Part shown: positions 1 to 8,096 of the stretch, piece after piece
Position numbering within the stretch: position 1 is the first letter of the stretch
Layout: each line of letters begins with the position of its first letter
Origin: Microsaccharimonas sp964523145
Lineage (GTDB): Bacteria; Patescibacteriota; Saccharimonadia; Saccharimonadales; Saccharimonadaceae
Direction of reading: 5' to 3'
Length of the DNA: 64,000 nucleotides
Assembly (NCBI GenBank): GCA_964523145.1
Contig: CAZFYB010000001.1
Location: 88,889-152,888, forward strand
Translations under genes and position numbers: made by a program
The notes under the pieces: generated by a model
What the model was told of the DNA's origin: nothing
The model's input: only the letters and a program-made list of their open reading frames with translations
Databases searched by the model: none

Positions 1-1
1 T

Positions 2-2029
2 AAGACAACCACAACCGAAGGTATTTTGTACCGAACGGGTATTAACCACAAGATTGGTGAAGTTCGTGGCGCCGGTGGCGACAGCGCAACGACTGACTGG
101 ATGGCTCAAGAAAAAGAGCGTGGAATTACTATTACCTCTGCTGCGGTGACGTGTTTCTGGAAGGGCTGTAAGATTAACATTATCGACACCCCTGGTCACA
201 TCGACTTTACTGCTGAAGTTGAGCGTTCTCTACGTGTGCTTGACGGTGCGGTGACTGTCTTTGATGGCAAAATGGGTGTTGAAGCGCAAACTGAAACTGT
301 ATGGCGCCAAGCTAACAAGTACGGCGTGCCTCGTATTTGTTTCATCAACAAGATCAACCAAATTGGTGGTGACTTCTATAAATCTCTCGACACCATTCAC
401 AACCGTCTTTCAAAGCACGCGCTTCCTGTGCACCTTCCTATTGGTTTTGAAAAAGACATCAATGGTGTTGTTGACCTCGTAGACATGAAATCGTACACCT
501 ACGGTGACTACACCGACCACGAACTTGTCGTTGGTGAAATTCCTGCTGACATGCTTGAAAAAGCTAAGAACGCTCGTAGCCTATTAGTTGAAGCAGCTGT
601 TGAAGCTGAAGACGAACTCTTTGAACGTTTCCTTAACGAAGGCGAAGAATCAATCACTATCGAAGACCTAAAGCGTGCTTTGCGTAAGCGTGTGCTTGCC
701 GGTGACTTCTTCCTCGTTACTGGTGGAGATGGCCGTGGAGTGATGGTTGAAAAGGTGCTTGACCTTGTCGCTGACTACCTTCCTTCGCCTCTTGATGTTG
801 ATGCGATTCAAGGTACAAACCCGAAAACTGGTGACCTTGTTGAACGACAACCTGCTGATAACGAACCGCTTTCTGCACTCGCATTTAAAATTGCGACTGA
901 CCCGTTCGTTGGACGTCTTATCTTTGTACGTGTGTACAGTGGTAAAATCGCCGCTGGTAGCTATGTACTTAACACTACTACTGGTGAAAAAGAGCGCGTA
1001 GGCCGTATCGTTCGTATGCATGCCGACAAGCGTGAAGAAATTGACTCAGTAGGCGCTGGTGACATCGCAGCTGTTGTTGGTTTGAAAAGTACCTTTACTG
1101 GTCACACCCTTGCCGACCCAGCGCACCCAATTTTGCTTGAATCAATTGAATTCCCAGAACCACCTGTGTCGATTGCGGTTGAGCCTAAAACAAAGGCCGA
1201 CCAAGAAAAGATGGGTATTGCTCTTCAACGTTTAGCTGAAGAAGACCCAACCTTCCGTATTCACACCGATGAAGAAACAGGCCAAACAATTATGTCTGGT
1301 ATGGGTGAGCTTCACCTTGATATCCTCGTTGACCGTATGAAGCGTGAATTTAACGTTGAAGCGAACATTGGTGAGCCACAAGTTGCCTTCCGTGAAACGA
1401 TTCGTGGTGTTGCAGAAGCGCAAGGTAAGCACGCCAAGCAATCTGGTGGTCGTGGTCAATATGGTGACGTATGGATTCGCTTCGAACCGACCGAATCTGG
1501 TATCGGCTTTGAATGGGCAGACGAAATTAAGGGTGGTGTTGTACCGCAAGAATACCGAAAGCCTGTTGAAAAGGGTGTTAAAGACACACTTGAAGGCGGT
1601 GTTATTGCCGGCTTCCCAATGATCGGTGTAAAAGCAACGCTTTACGATGGTAGTTACCACGATGTTGACTCAAGCGAACTTGCCTTTAACCTTGCCGGTG
1701 TATTAGCTGTTAAGGAAGGTATTCCAAAGGCGAAGCCAGTTATCCTTGAGCCTGTGATGAAGGTTGAAGTTTCAACCCCTGAAGAGTTCATGGGTGATAT
1801 CATCGGTGACCTTAGTGCCCGCCGCGGACGTATCGATGCCATGGAAGACATTCCTGGCGGCGCGAAGCTGGTTCGATCATTTGTACCACTTTCAAACCTG
1901 TTCGGTTACACAAATGATATTCGTTCAATGAGCCAAGGCCGTGCAGCTTCAACTATGGAGCTTGCGCAATATGAAGAAGTACCACCTAACGTGGCTGCTG
2001 AAATCATTGAAAAGCGCACAAATAAGTAA
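2..2029 (+). CDS. fusA: Elongation factor G, 5' end cut by window edge
   Basis: Ribosomal translocase GTPase. The frame is open from base 2 and begins inside the G1 loop (KTTTTE), so roughly the first 20-30 residues lie outside the window. Visible GTPase motifs are DTPGHIDF (G3) and NKIN (G4, usually NKMD). The C-terminus ends in the family-typical MELAQYEEVP. It is followed about 110 bases later by tuf, as in str operons, but tuf has its own promoter in the gap. Identity is certain from full-length similarity; only the start is missing. Confidence 0.98.
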   Translation, partial: KTTTTEGILYRTGINHKIGEVRGAGGDSATTDWMAQEKERGITITSAAVTCFWKGCKINIIDTPGHIDFTAEVERSLRVLDGAVTVFDGKMGVEAQTETVWRQANKYGVPRICFINKINQIGGDFYKSLDTIHNRLSKHALPVHLPIGFEKDINGVVDLVDMKSYTYGDYTDHELVVGEIPADMLEKAKNARSLLVEAAVEAEDELFERFLNEGEESITIEDLKRALRKRVLAGDFFLVTGGDGRGVMVEKVLDLVADYLPSPLDVDAIQGTNPKTGDLVERQPADNEPLSALAFKIATDPFVGRLIFVRVYSGKIAAGSYVLNTTTGEKERVGRIVRMHADKREEIDSVGAGDIAAVVGLKSTFTGHTLADPAHPILLESIEFPEPPVSIAVEPKTKADQEKMGIALQRLAEEDPTFRIHTDEETGQTIMSGMGELHLDILVDRMKREFNVEANIGEPQVAFRETIRGVAEAQGKHAKQSGGRGQYGDVWIRFEPTESGIGFEWADEIKGGVVPQEYRKPVEKGVKDTLEGGVIAGFPMIGVKATLYDGSYHDVDSSELAFNLAGVLAVKEGIPKAKPVILEPVMKVEVSTPEEFMGDIIGDLSARRGRIDAMEDIPGGAKLVRSFVPLSNLFGYTNDIRSMSQGRAASTMELAQYEEVPPNVAAEIIEKRTNK

Positions 2030-2043
2030 TAGGCGGATACCCC

Positions 2044-2072
2044 TTTACTCAAAAGCCAAAACACGGTATAAT
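2044..2072 (+). promoter_or_regulatory. Promoter of tuf
   Basis: TTTACT at 2044-2049 and TATAAT at 2067-2072 are separated by exactly 17 bases. The predicted transcript starts near 2080, giving a leader of about 60 nt before tuf. Confidence 0.7.
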
Positions 2073-2139
2073 TTACCGTATACGTCGTGGAGCTGTATTG
2101 CTCTTATGCGCAAAATAATTAATAGGAGAATCAATTTAA

Positions 2140-3321
2140 ATGGCAGATTTCGATCGCACAAAGCCTCACGTTAACGTTGGTACCATGGGTCACGTTGACC
2201 ACGGTAAAACAACACTTACTGCAGCTATTACCGCTGTACTTGCAAAAAGACTTCCTTCAGAAGTTAATAAGCCAATCGCTTATGACCAAGTGGACAACGC
2301 ACCTGAAGAGCGCGCACGTGGTATTACCATTGCTACCTCTCACCAAGAGTACGAGTCAGAAAACCGTCACTACGCTCACGTTGACATGCCAGGTCACGCC
2401 GACTACGTAAAGAACATGATTACTGGTGCTGCACAAATCGACGGCGCAATCCTTGTGGTTGCTGCAAACGATGGTCCACTTCCACAAACTCGTGAACACG
2501 TACTCCTTGCTCACCAAGTTGGTGTGCCAAAGATCCTTGTTTTCCTAAACAAGATGGACCTTGCTGACCCTGAACTCGTTGAACTTGTTGAAATGGATAT
2601 TCGTGAACTACTTGCTAAAAACGGGTATGACGAAGACGCTCCTATCATCAAGGGTTCTGCTACTAAGGCACTTGAAGGTGACGCTGAATCAGAAGACGCG
2701 ATCATGGAACTCGTTAAAGCACTTGACGACTACGTACCAGAACCAGCTCGCGACCTCGATAAGCCATTCCTTATGCCAATTGAAGACGTCTTCTCTATTA
2801 AGGGACGTGGAACAGTTGCTACCGGCCGTATCGAAACTGGTGTTATTAACATTAACGACCCAGTTGAAATCGTTGGTGTTAAAGCGACTCAACAATCAGT
2901 TGTTACGGGTATCGAGGCGTTCAAAAAGAACCTCGACCGTGGACAAGCTGGTGACAACGCTGGTCTCTTGCTTCGTGGTATTGAGCGCGAACAAATCGAG
3001 CGCGGTCAAGTTATTGTAAAACCAGGTTCAATTACTCCACACACCGAGTTTGAAGCTGAGGTATACATCCTCAAGAAAGAAGAAGGCGGACGCCACACTC
3101 CATTCTCTAAGGGTTACAAACCACAATTCTACTTCCGTACAACAGACGTTACTGGTGAAGTTGAACTTCCAGCTGACAAAGAACTTGTCATCCCTGGCGA
3201 CAACGTAACCTTTAAGGTCAAGCTCCTTGCACCAATTGCAATGGAACAAGGTCTTAACTTCGCAATCCGCGAAGGTGGTAAGACTGTTGGTGCTGGTGTT
3301 GTAACGAAAATTACAAACTAG
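2140..3321 (+). CDS. tuf: Elongation factor Tu
   Basis: GTPase that delivers aminoacyl-tRNA to the ribosome. It is full length (393 aa). G1 is GHVDHGKTT at residues 17-25, G3 is DMPGHADY (Met where most bacteria have Cys) and G4 is NKMD. Domains II and III follow, ending in the usual GAGVVTKI tail. The start is the ATG preceded by AGGAG. It is transcribed from its own promoter and ends at a strong terminator 20 bases downstream. Confidence 0.98.
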   Translation: MADFDRTKPHVNVGTMGHVDHGKTTLTAAITAVLAKRLPSEVNKPIAYDQVDNAPEERARGITIATSHQEYESENRHYAHVDMPGHADYVKNMITGAAQIDGAILVVAANDGPLPQTREHVLLAHQVGVPKILVFLNKMDLADPELVELVEMDIRELLAKNGYDEDAPIIKGSATKALEGDAESEDAIMELVKALDDYVPEPARDLDKPFLMPIEDVFSIKGRGTVATGRIETGVININDPVEIVGVKATQQSVVTGIEAFKKNLDRGQAGDNAGLLLRGIEREQIERGQVIVKPGSITPHTEFEAEVYILKKEEGGRHTPFSKGYKPQFYFRTTDVTGEVELPADKELVIPGDNVTFKVKLLAPIAMEQGLNFAIREGGKTVGAGVVTKITN

Positions 3322-3337
3322 TTTACCTCGAACCTAC

Positions 3338-3370
3338 GAAAATACCTCCGAGAAATCGGAGGTATTTTAG
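3338..3370 (+). terminator. Bidirectional terminator after tuf
   Basis: A 10-bp perfect stem (AATACCTCCG with its complement, 3341-3366) is flanked by A-rich and T-rich ends. It can stop tuf from the left and transcripts of the minus-strand genes from the right. Confidence 0.85.
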
Positions 3371-3384
3371 TTGCTGTAATAAAG

Positions 3385-3443
3385 CGAAAACCCCGCGAGT
3401 CCTCGGAGGAACTCTTGGGGAGTTCACTGCTACGAGCGCGGGG
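3385..3443 (-). terminator. Structured 3' element A (two hairpins inside an outer stem, then U-run)
   Basis: On the minus strand an outer stem CCCCGC/GCGGGG closes over two smaller hairpins: GAACTC/GAGTTC, and a second hairpin read from TCCTCCGAGGA. TTTTCGC follows. It lies 3 bases after the stop of the 3447-4004 gene. Element B at 4082-4145 has the same plan and shared blocks (GCAG, CCCCA, TCCTCCG), while the stem bases differ in a compensating way. It probably acts as a terminator or 3' stabiliser. Confidence 0.7.
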
Positions 3444-3446
3444 TGG

Positions 3447-4004
3447 TTAGCGATTCTTGCGAATCTCGAGCGGTCCGGGCATTGAACCGCCGCTGATAGA
3501 CAGGCCGACTTCACCGAGTTCACGTTCAGCATGGGTGTTGAAGTGATGCTTGATGTACCATTCGAACGACCGATACGGATGCGCGATCGCCGCCGGCACA
3601 ATGAGCCGGAAGGTGTCGTCGACCGGGATTGCGGTACCTCGCGCTGCAGCGATTGCAGCCAGTTCACGAGCAAGTCGCTGCAGCGGATCTGCCATGAACT
3701 CATCGTTATGCACGAGCACATCGATGCTTCGGTTGACGTAATCCGGGAACAAGGTGTATTTCCACGGAATCACCACGCTCCCACTGTTGAGGCTATCGCC
3801 GCAGTAGTTGTTGAGCTGCGCGAAGATACCTTCGACATCTTGTTCTGACATCGATCGCAGGCTTTCTGAGCCCTTGATCGAGAATGTCATCACGATGCGA
3901 TCCGGCAGTGACGCCAGATGGTTCGAGATCTTGACCCGAAGCAGTGACTTCATGGCATCGCTGCGAACGGCGGGGCTTACTACATCAGATACGAGAGTTT
4001 GCAA
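3447..4004 (-). CDS. Hypothetical protein, 185 aa, high-GC class
   Basis: I do not recognise the family. The protein is soluble with no signal peptide or membrane segment. It has an Ala-rich middle (LARELAAIAAARG) and a C-terminal stretch with aromatic and His residues (FEWYIKHHFNTH). The start is TTG, chosen because GAAAGG lies 7 bases upstream and no ATG fits. The gene is clearly richer in GC than tuf or rpsJ and uses more C-ending codons. It is the last gene before element A and may be co-transcribed with, or parallel to, the 4169-4549 gene. Confidence 0.6.
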   Translation of the reverse strand: MQTLVSDVVSPAVRSDAMKSLLRVKISNHLASLPDRIVMTFSIKGSESLRSMSEQDVEGIFAQLNNYCGDSLNSGSVVIPWKYTLFPDYVNRSIDVLVHNDEFMADPLQRLARELAAIAAARGTAIPVDDTFRLIVPAAIAHPYRSFEWYIKHHFNTHAERELGEVGLSISGGSMPGPLEIRKNR

Positions 4005-4081
4005 TGAAGTGCCTTTCGGTCGGTTCGGAATGAAAAGGACGGTCTAGAACAAATTATAGCACGGCAGAAAAATATTTAGAA

Positions 4082-4145
4082 AGCGAAAACCCGCCATGAG
4101 CTCCCGGAGGAGCCTCTGGGGGCTCGCTGCCACGGGAATGGCGGG
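4082..4145 (-). terminator. Structured 3' element B, same family as element A
   Basis: On the minus strand the outer stem CCCGCCAT/ATGGCGGG encloses GAGCC/GGCTC and CTCC/GGGAG hairpins and is followed by TTTTCGCTTT. It lies 23 bases after the stop of the 4169-4549 gene. Loop and joining sequences match element A, while stem sequences differ but stay paired. Confidence 0.7.
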
Positions 4146-4168
4146 TATAAATAGGTGAGTGCTGGCAC

Positions 4169-4549
4169 TTAGCGCATGCACTCGGAGCTGTGGAGCTCCT
4201 TGGTGACTGATCGGCTGCCGTACTGATTCTCGTAGATCAGGGTGGAGCCATCGCAGATCTTCTGGAGACCAGTTTCGTCTCCTTCTGTATCTCTGATCTG
4301 GACCCAACCCAGCGTGGGATCGGTGCGGTTCCTGTCCTCAGCAACACTTTCGTTGGTAGCAAGGATTGCAAGAACAGTCCCTACCATAACAACTACGGCC
4401 ATCGAGAAGACGAAGACGATCATGGGTCTGTATGGATCCACTTGCATCCACTTTCTCCACTTGTCCTTCAAGCCGAGCTTCTTGTCCGGCTCCTTCCCGA
4501 GATCTTCTGCAATTGCAGGAGCCTCGACTTCCTTCACTTTTCTGCCCAT
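4169..4549 (-). CDS. Small single-pass membrane protein, high-GC class
   Basis: Unknown family, about 127 aa. The N-terminus is basic and charged (about residues 1-45). One strong transmembrane helix follows (MIVFVFSMAVVVMVGTVLAI), then a polar C-terminal domain of about 65 residues with two cysteines (LQKICDG and SSECMR) that could form a disulfide outside the cell. An upstream in-frame ATG at 4573 exists, but the ATG at 4549 has GGTAGG close in front and is preferred. High GC like its neighbour at 3447, and followed by element B. Confidence 0.6.
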   Translation of the reverse strand: MGRKVKEVEAPAIAEDLGKEPDKKLGLKDKWRKWMQVDPYRPMIVFVFSMAVVVMVGTVLAILATNESVAEDRNRTDPTLGWVQIRDTEGDETGLQKICDGSTLIYENQYGSRSVTKELHSSECMR

Positions 4550-4615
4550 CGTCCTACCTTTCGAAGTGCCCAATGAGATATATACATTATAGCATATTTA
4601 GTTAAAAAAGTCCAG

Positions 4616-4644
4616 TTGCAATAAACGCTCTTATCTGTTAATCT
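4616..4644 (+). promoter_or_regulatory. Promoter of rpsJ
   Basis: TTGCAA (4616-4621) and TAATCT (4639-4644) are spaced by 17 bases. The predicted leader to rpsJ is about 125 nt. Confidence 0.5.
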
Positions 4645-4662
4645 AATATAGTATTACTAATT

Positions 4663-4775
4663 ACCCCGACAACTCGGCCAGACATAAGCCTTTATGGATA
4701 TGATTCAAGCAGAGGTTACGGGGTCGCTACCCAGCGATACGGGTGAGCTTACAAGCTCAGAAAGGTTCCTTCCCC
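4663..4775 (+). promoter_or_regulatory. Structured leader of rpsJ
   Basis: ACCCCG (4663-4668) can pair with CGGGGT (4719-4724). Two further hairpins follow: TCGCT/AGCGA (4724-4737) and GAGCT/AGCTC (4745-4758). The bases just before the start codon are CTTCCCC. The layout suits translational control of S10, but the ligand, if any, is unknown. Confidence 0.5.
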
Positions 4776-5099
4776 ATGGCAGAACCAAAACCAGAAGGCT
4801 TGCGTATTCGCATTCGCCTAAAAGCGTATGACCACAAAGTCATCGACCAATCAGCAAAACAAATTATCGATACCGCTATTCGTACCGGTGCCTCGATTGC
4901 TGGCCCAGTGCCACTGCCAACTCGCCGTAGCACGTTTACTGTAGTGAAATCACCACACGTCTACAAAAAGGGTGGTGAAGCATTTGAAATGCGTATTCAC
5001 AAGCGTCTCATCGATATTACTAACGCGACACCAAAAACTATCGATAGCCTGCAAAACCTTAGCCTCCCGGCTGGAGTCGATGCAGAAATCCGTATGTAA
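4776..5099 (+). CDS. rpsJ: 30S ribosomal protein S10
   Basis: Small-subunit head protein, 107 aa, full length, with family motifs RIRLKAYDHKVID and PLPTRRSTFTVVKSPHV. A GTG at 4743 is in frame, but the ATG at 4776 matches the family start and has AAAGG upstream. Unusually it is a single-gene unit: a terminator follows and a minus-strand gene separates it from rplC. Confidence 0.97.
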   Translation: MAEPKPEGLRIRIRLKAYDHKVIDQSAKQIIDTAIRTGASIAGPVPLPTRRSTFTVVKSPHVYKKGGEAFEMRIHKRLIDITNATPKTIDSLQNLSLPAGVDAEIRM

Positions 5100-5113
5100 T
5101 AACGGTTGCCTAT

Positions 5114-5147
5114 AAAAAATAGCCCTTCACATGAGGGCTATTTTTAT
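5114..5147 (+). terminator. Bidirectional terminator between rpsJ and the 5158-5439 gene
   Basis: The stem AATAGCCCT/AGGGCTATT with a 7-base loop has A-runs on the left and T-runs on the right, so it can act on both converging transcripts. Confidence 0.88.
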
Positions 5148-5157
5148 TATGTACGTA

Positions 5158-5439
5158 TTATTCTACGTCTTCGAGTAAAGCGCTTTGCTGTACATCAAGT
5201 AAGTTGGTCACTTCAATTTGAAGTTTTAGAATCCATAGTTGAACGAAAATGATGAAAGACACTAAAATTACCCAGTATACCGTTTGGCGAGTAATCTTAA
5301 AGGTACGAAACGTTGGATTATCTGAAGAGAGTTTAAATGACTTCATTTGGGCGGCAGTAGATTTGCTGGCCGCTTTTTTACGAGGTGCTGCCTTTTTGGT
5401 TGTTACTTTTTTAGTTGCTGGTTTCTTAGTTGTAGCCAT
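5158..5439 (-). CDS. Small Lys/Ala-rich protein with one C-terminal membrane helix
   Basis: 93 aa, unknown function. The first ~32 residues are KKPATKKVTTKKAAPRKK-type, histone-tail-like repeats. A polar linker follows, then one transmembrane helix (VYWVILVSFIIFVQLWIL) near residue 60 and an acidic tail. It is likely an inner-membrane protein with a basic cytoplasmic tail able to touch nucleic acid or ribosomes, which is an inference. An AAGGAG site sits before the ATG. It interrupts the ribosomal cluster on the opposite strand. Confidence 0.6.
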   Translation of the reverse strand: MATTKKPATKKVTTKKAAPRKKAASKSTAAQMKSFKLSSDNPTFRTFKITRQTVYWVILVSFIIFVQLWILKLQIEVTNLLDVQQSALLEDVE

Positions 5440-5543
5440 AGAGCTCCTTAGAAGATAGATATTAGGTTCTACCTAGAGTATGCCGAATAGTTGTGATAAA
5501 CACAAGCATATTTAGTATTAAAACAATAGCTACGCCCACAGTG

Positions 5544-5572
5544 TTGACTCTCGGGGTGAGATATGGTAAAGT
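5544..5572 (+). promoter_or_regulatory. Promoter of the rplC-rpsH operon
   Basis: TTGACT (5544-5549) and TAAAGT (5567-5572) with a 17-base spacer. It drives 15 ribosomal genes. Confidence 0.65.
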
Positions 5573-5605
5573 CAGATGGTAACTTTACTAAAGAAATAAC
5601 AGACG

Positions 5606-5681
5606 ATTCTTGGTGAATTGGTAAGTCGGACCCTAACAGCCTTCGCTGAATAAAGGAAAGATACTGCTAGCCACCAAGAAT
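5606..5681 (+). promoter_or_regulatory. Structured leader of the rplC operon
   Basis: A perfect 10-bp long-range stem (ATTCTTGGTG at 5606-5615 with CACCAAGAAT at 5672-5681) closes a 56-nt domain containing a small CAGC/GCTG hairpin. It lies between promoter and rplC ribosome-binding site, a position typical of autoregulatory ribosomal-protein leaders such as the L4-controlled S10 leader. Homology to that leader is not shown. Confidence 0.6.
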
Positions 5682-5703
5682 TTTATGTGGGAGAACGAAG
5701 AGC

Positions 5704-6318
5704 ATGAAAGCACTTCTCGGTACCAAAATTGGTATGACCCAACTCATCAGCGAAGATGGTAAGGCAGTTCCTGTCACTATCATCAAAGCTGGGCCTGTGA
5801 CAGTGACTCAAGTTAAAACCATCGATACCGATGGCTATAACGCTGTCCAAGTAGGTTTTGAGAAGGGTAAGAACTTGAGCAAGGCCGTAGCTGGACACCT
5901 TAAGGCAGCTGACGTAACTCCGAAGTATATTCGGGAGTTTCGCGTTACTGACACATCTGAAGAGATGGTAGTCGGAAACACAATTGACGTAACCGCTTTC
6001 CAACTAGGCGATGTTGTTGACGCAACGGGTACTAGTAAGGGTAAGGGTTTCGCCGGAACAATTAAAAGGCACAACTTCGAACGACACAAGAAGAGTCACG
6101 GTGGTAAGGGCAATGTCCGTAAACCTGGTTCAATTGGTTCGATGTACCCACAAAAAGTCTTTAAGGGTAAGCGCATGGCAGGACGTATGGGTCACGACAC
6201 CGTAACGGTGAAGAACCTCGTTGTTAGCTACATTGATGTAGAGAACAACATCATCGGTCTCAAAGGCGCTGTCCCTGGACCTAAAAAAGGTCTGATAGTA
6301 ATCGGAGGAAAGGCATAA
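5704..6318 (+). CDS. rplC: 50S ribosomal protein L3
   Basis: 204 aa, full length. The family start MKALLGTKIGMTQ and the loop region GFAGTIKRHNF...SHGGKGNVRKPGS that reaches the peptidyl-transferase centre are present. It is the first gene of the long operon, with GGGAG before the ATG. The stop overlaps the rplD start (TAATG). Confidence 0.98.
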   Translation: MKALLGTKIGMTQLISEDGKAVPVTIIKAGPVTVTQVKTIDTDGYNAVQVGFEKGKNLSKAVAGHLKAADVTPKYIREFRVTDTSEEMVVGNTIDVTAFQLGDVVDATGTSKGKGFAGTIKRHNFERHKKSHGGKGNVRKPGSIGSMYPQKVFKGKRMAGRMGHDTVTVKNLVVSYIDVENNIIGLKGAVPGPKKGLIVIGGKA

Positions 6319-6939
6319 TGGCTGAAGCTGTAAAAACTCAAGCAACGACAACCCTTCCAAAGGAAGTATTTGCTGTAGAGGTTAAAAACCACGAGCTTCT
6401 CAAGCTTGCCTACGACTCATATCTTGCAAACAGCCGACTTTCAAGTGCTACGACTAAAACTCGTGGCGAAGTACGCGGTGGTGGTAAAAAACCATGGGCT
6501 CAAAAGGGAACAGGACGTGCACGATTTGGTTCGAGCCGTAACCCAATTTGGCGCGGTGGTGGTATTGTTTTCGGCCCGCGCGGTAACGAAAACTACACCA
6601 AAAAAGTCTCAACTCAGTCTAAGCGACAGGCAACTCGCCAGNNNNNNNNNNACCCTTGCAAGCCAAGCGAACAAGGTACATGTACTTGATGTTAAGACAA
6701 CTGGTAAAACTGCCGAGATTGTAAAATTCCTCGCTGACAACAACTTTACTCGCCGAGTACTGATTGTTGTTGACGTAAAAACACCTGAGATCATCCGCGC
6801 TACCAACAACATTCCAAATGTTCTGTTGATTAGTACGAAGTACCTTAGTGTGTATCACATCTTGAATGCTGATAGTATTGTGCTCTCAAAAGCATCACTT
6901 CCAACACTCAAGAGCTGGTTAGTTAAGGAGGAGGCGTAA
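6318..6939 (+). CDS. rplD: 50S ribosomal protein L4, broken by an assembly gap
   Basis: Ten Ns at 6642-6651 split the gene. The N-terminal part (108 codons) has the L4 loop motif GGKKPWAQKGTGRARFGS. The C-terminal part (95 codons to the stop at 6939) has the usual L4 Rossmann-like end. The two halves are in different frames across the ten Ns, so the true gap must be a multiple of 3. Alignment by eye to E. coli L4 suggests about 3 missing codons (9 bases). The gene is thus almost certainly intact in the organism. L4 may also bind the leader at 5606-5681. Confidence 0.93.
6642..6651. other. Assembly gap (10 Ns) inside rplD
   Basis: Run of ten undetermined bases. The length is a placeholder or estimate: reading-frame continuity of L4 demands a length divisible by 3. 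Confidence 0.99.
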
Positions 6940-6941
6940 TT

Positions 6942-7256
6942 ATGAGTCTTATCCTAGTAACTCCAGTCACGACTGAAAAAGCATATGGCCAAAGCCAAAA
7001 GAACGTATATGTATTTAACGTGCCGGTAGCAGCAAACAAAAACCAAATCACCGATGCTGTCGAAGCACAATATGGTGTGAAGGTTGCTGCTATTAAGACA
7101 TTAGTACAAACCGGTAAAGCAGTTCGTTTCTCTCGAGGAAAGAACCGTTACCCAGGTACGACTAAGCGTTCTGATAGCAAAAAAGCCTACGTAACCCTAG
7201 CCGCTGGTAGCTCACTTGCTATATTTGACGAACCAGCTGAAGAGGAGAAGAAATAA
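6942..7256 (+). CDS. rplW: 50S ribosomal protein L23
   Basis: 104 aa. It sits at the peptide exit tunnel, where trigger factor and SRP dock. The family pattern VTTEKAY...KNVYVFNVPVAANKNQI and the basic loop FSRGKNRYPGTTKRSDSKKAYVTL are present. AAGGAGG is just upstream, and the stop overlaps the rplB start. Confidence 0.96.
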   Translation: MSLILVTPVTTEKAYGQSQKNVYVFNVPVAANKNQITDAVEAQYGVKVAAIKTLVQTGKAVRFSRGKNRYPGTTKRSDSKKAYVTLAAGSSLAIFDEPAEEEKK

Positions 7257-8095
7257 TGGCGATTAAAGCTTATAACCCAACAACACCTGCTCGCCGCGGT
7301 ATGACTTCTCAGGACATGAGCGAAGTTACAACTCGCAAACCACTGAAAAGCCTTACAAAAAGTAAAAAGCAGAACGCTGGTCGTAATAACGCTGGTCGTA
7401 TTACTGTCCGTCACCGCGGTGGTGGAGTAAAACGTCACTATCGTCTTATGAACCACAACCTTCCTGCTGGAATGGTAGTAACGATTGAAGAGATCGAATA
7501 CGATCCTAACCGTTCAGCTCGTATTGCTCGAGTAAAAGACCAAAACGGTCTTTACCACTATATTCTTGCCGACACTTCAATGACTGTTGGTAAAGTAATT
7601 AAAAGTGGCCCAGATGCACCTGTAGAATCAAGCAACCGTATGCCTTTGGCAAACATCCCTGTTGGTTCACAAATTTACGCCATTGAAATGCACCCAGGTA
7701 AGGGCGCACAAATGGTACGTTCAGCTGGAACAAAAGCGCAACTTATGGCTAAAGAAGGTGACTACGCTCAAGTGCGTTTGCCATCTGGCGAAGTCCGTAG
7801 GTTCCGCCTTGAAGCTACCGCAGCACTCGGTGTTGTTGGTAACGTTCAGCACCAAAATATTAAGATCGGTTCTGCTGGTCGTAACCGTCGCAAAGGTATC
7901 CGCCCAGGTGTCCGTGGTGTTGTTATGAACGCCGCAGATCACCCACACGGTGGTGGTGACGGTGGACGTCACGGTACTGGTAAGGCACCACGAACTCCAT
8001 GGGGTCAATTGACTCTTGGATATCGTACTCGGCGCCGTAAAGACGTTGCGGGCAATATTGTAAAGACGCGCCACGACGCGAAGAGGAAGAAGTAA
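7256..8095 (+). CDS. rplB: 50S ribosomal protein L2
   Basis: 279 aa, full length. It is needed for subunit joining and peptidyl transfer. The conserved C-terminal ADHPHGGGDGG motif with its essential histidine is visible, as is the N-terminal RHRGGGVKRHYR. Translationally coupled to rplW. Confidence 0.98.
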   Translation: MAIKAYNPTTPARRGMTSQDMSEVTTRKPLKSLTKSKKQNAGRNNAGRITVRHRGGGVKRHYRLMNHNLPAGMVVTIEEIEYDPNRSARIARVKDQNGLYHYILADTSMTVGKVIKSGPDAPVESSNRMPLANIPVGSQIYAIEMHPGKGAQMVRSAGTKAQLMAKEGDYAQVRLPSGEVRRFRLEATAALGVVGNVQHQNIKIGSAGRNRRKGIRPGVRGVVMNAADHPHGGGDGGRHGTGKAPRTPWGQLTLGYRTRRRKDVAGNIVKTRHDAKRKK

Positions 8096-8096
8096 T

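Noticed and set aside
668..1660. Long reading frames opposite and inside fusA
   Set aside because: They lie entirely within a conserved coding gene, show no family likeness and have no start signals; they result from the codon bias of fusA. The same holds for the many antisense frames in other ribosomal genes.
6318..6939. rplD frameshift pseudogene
   Set aside because: The frame change falls exactly at ten Ns and both halves are normal L4, so it is an assembly artefact.
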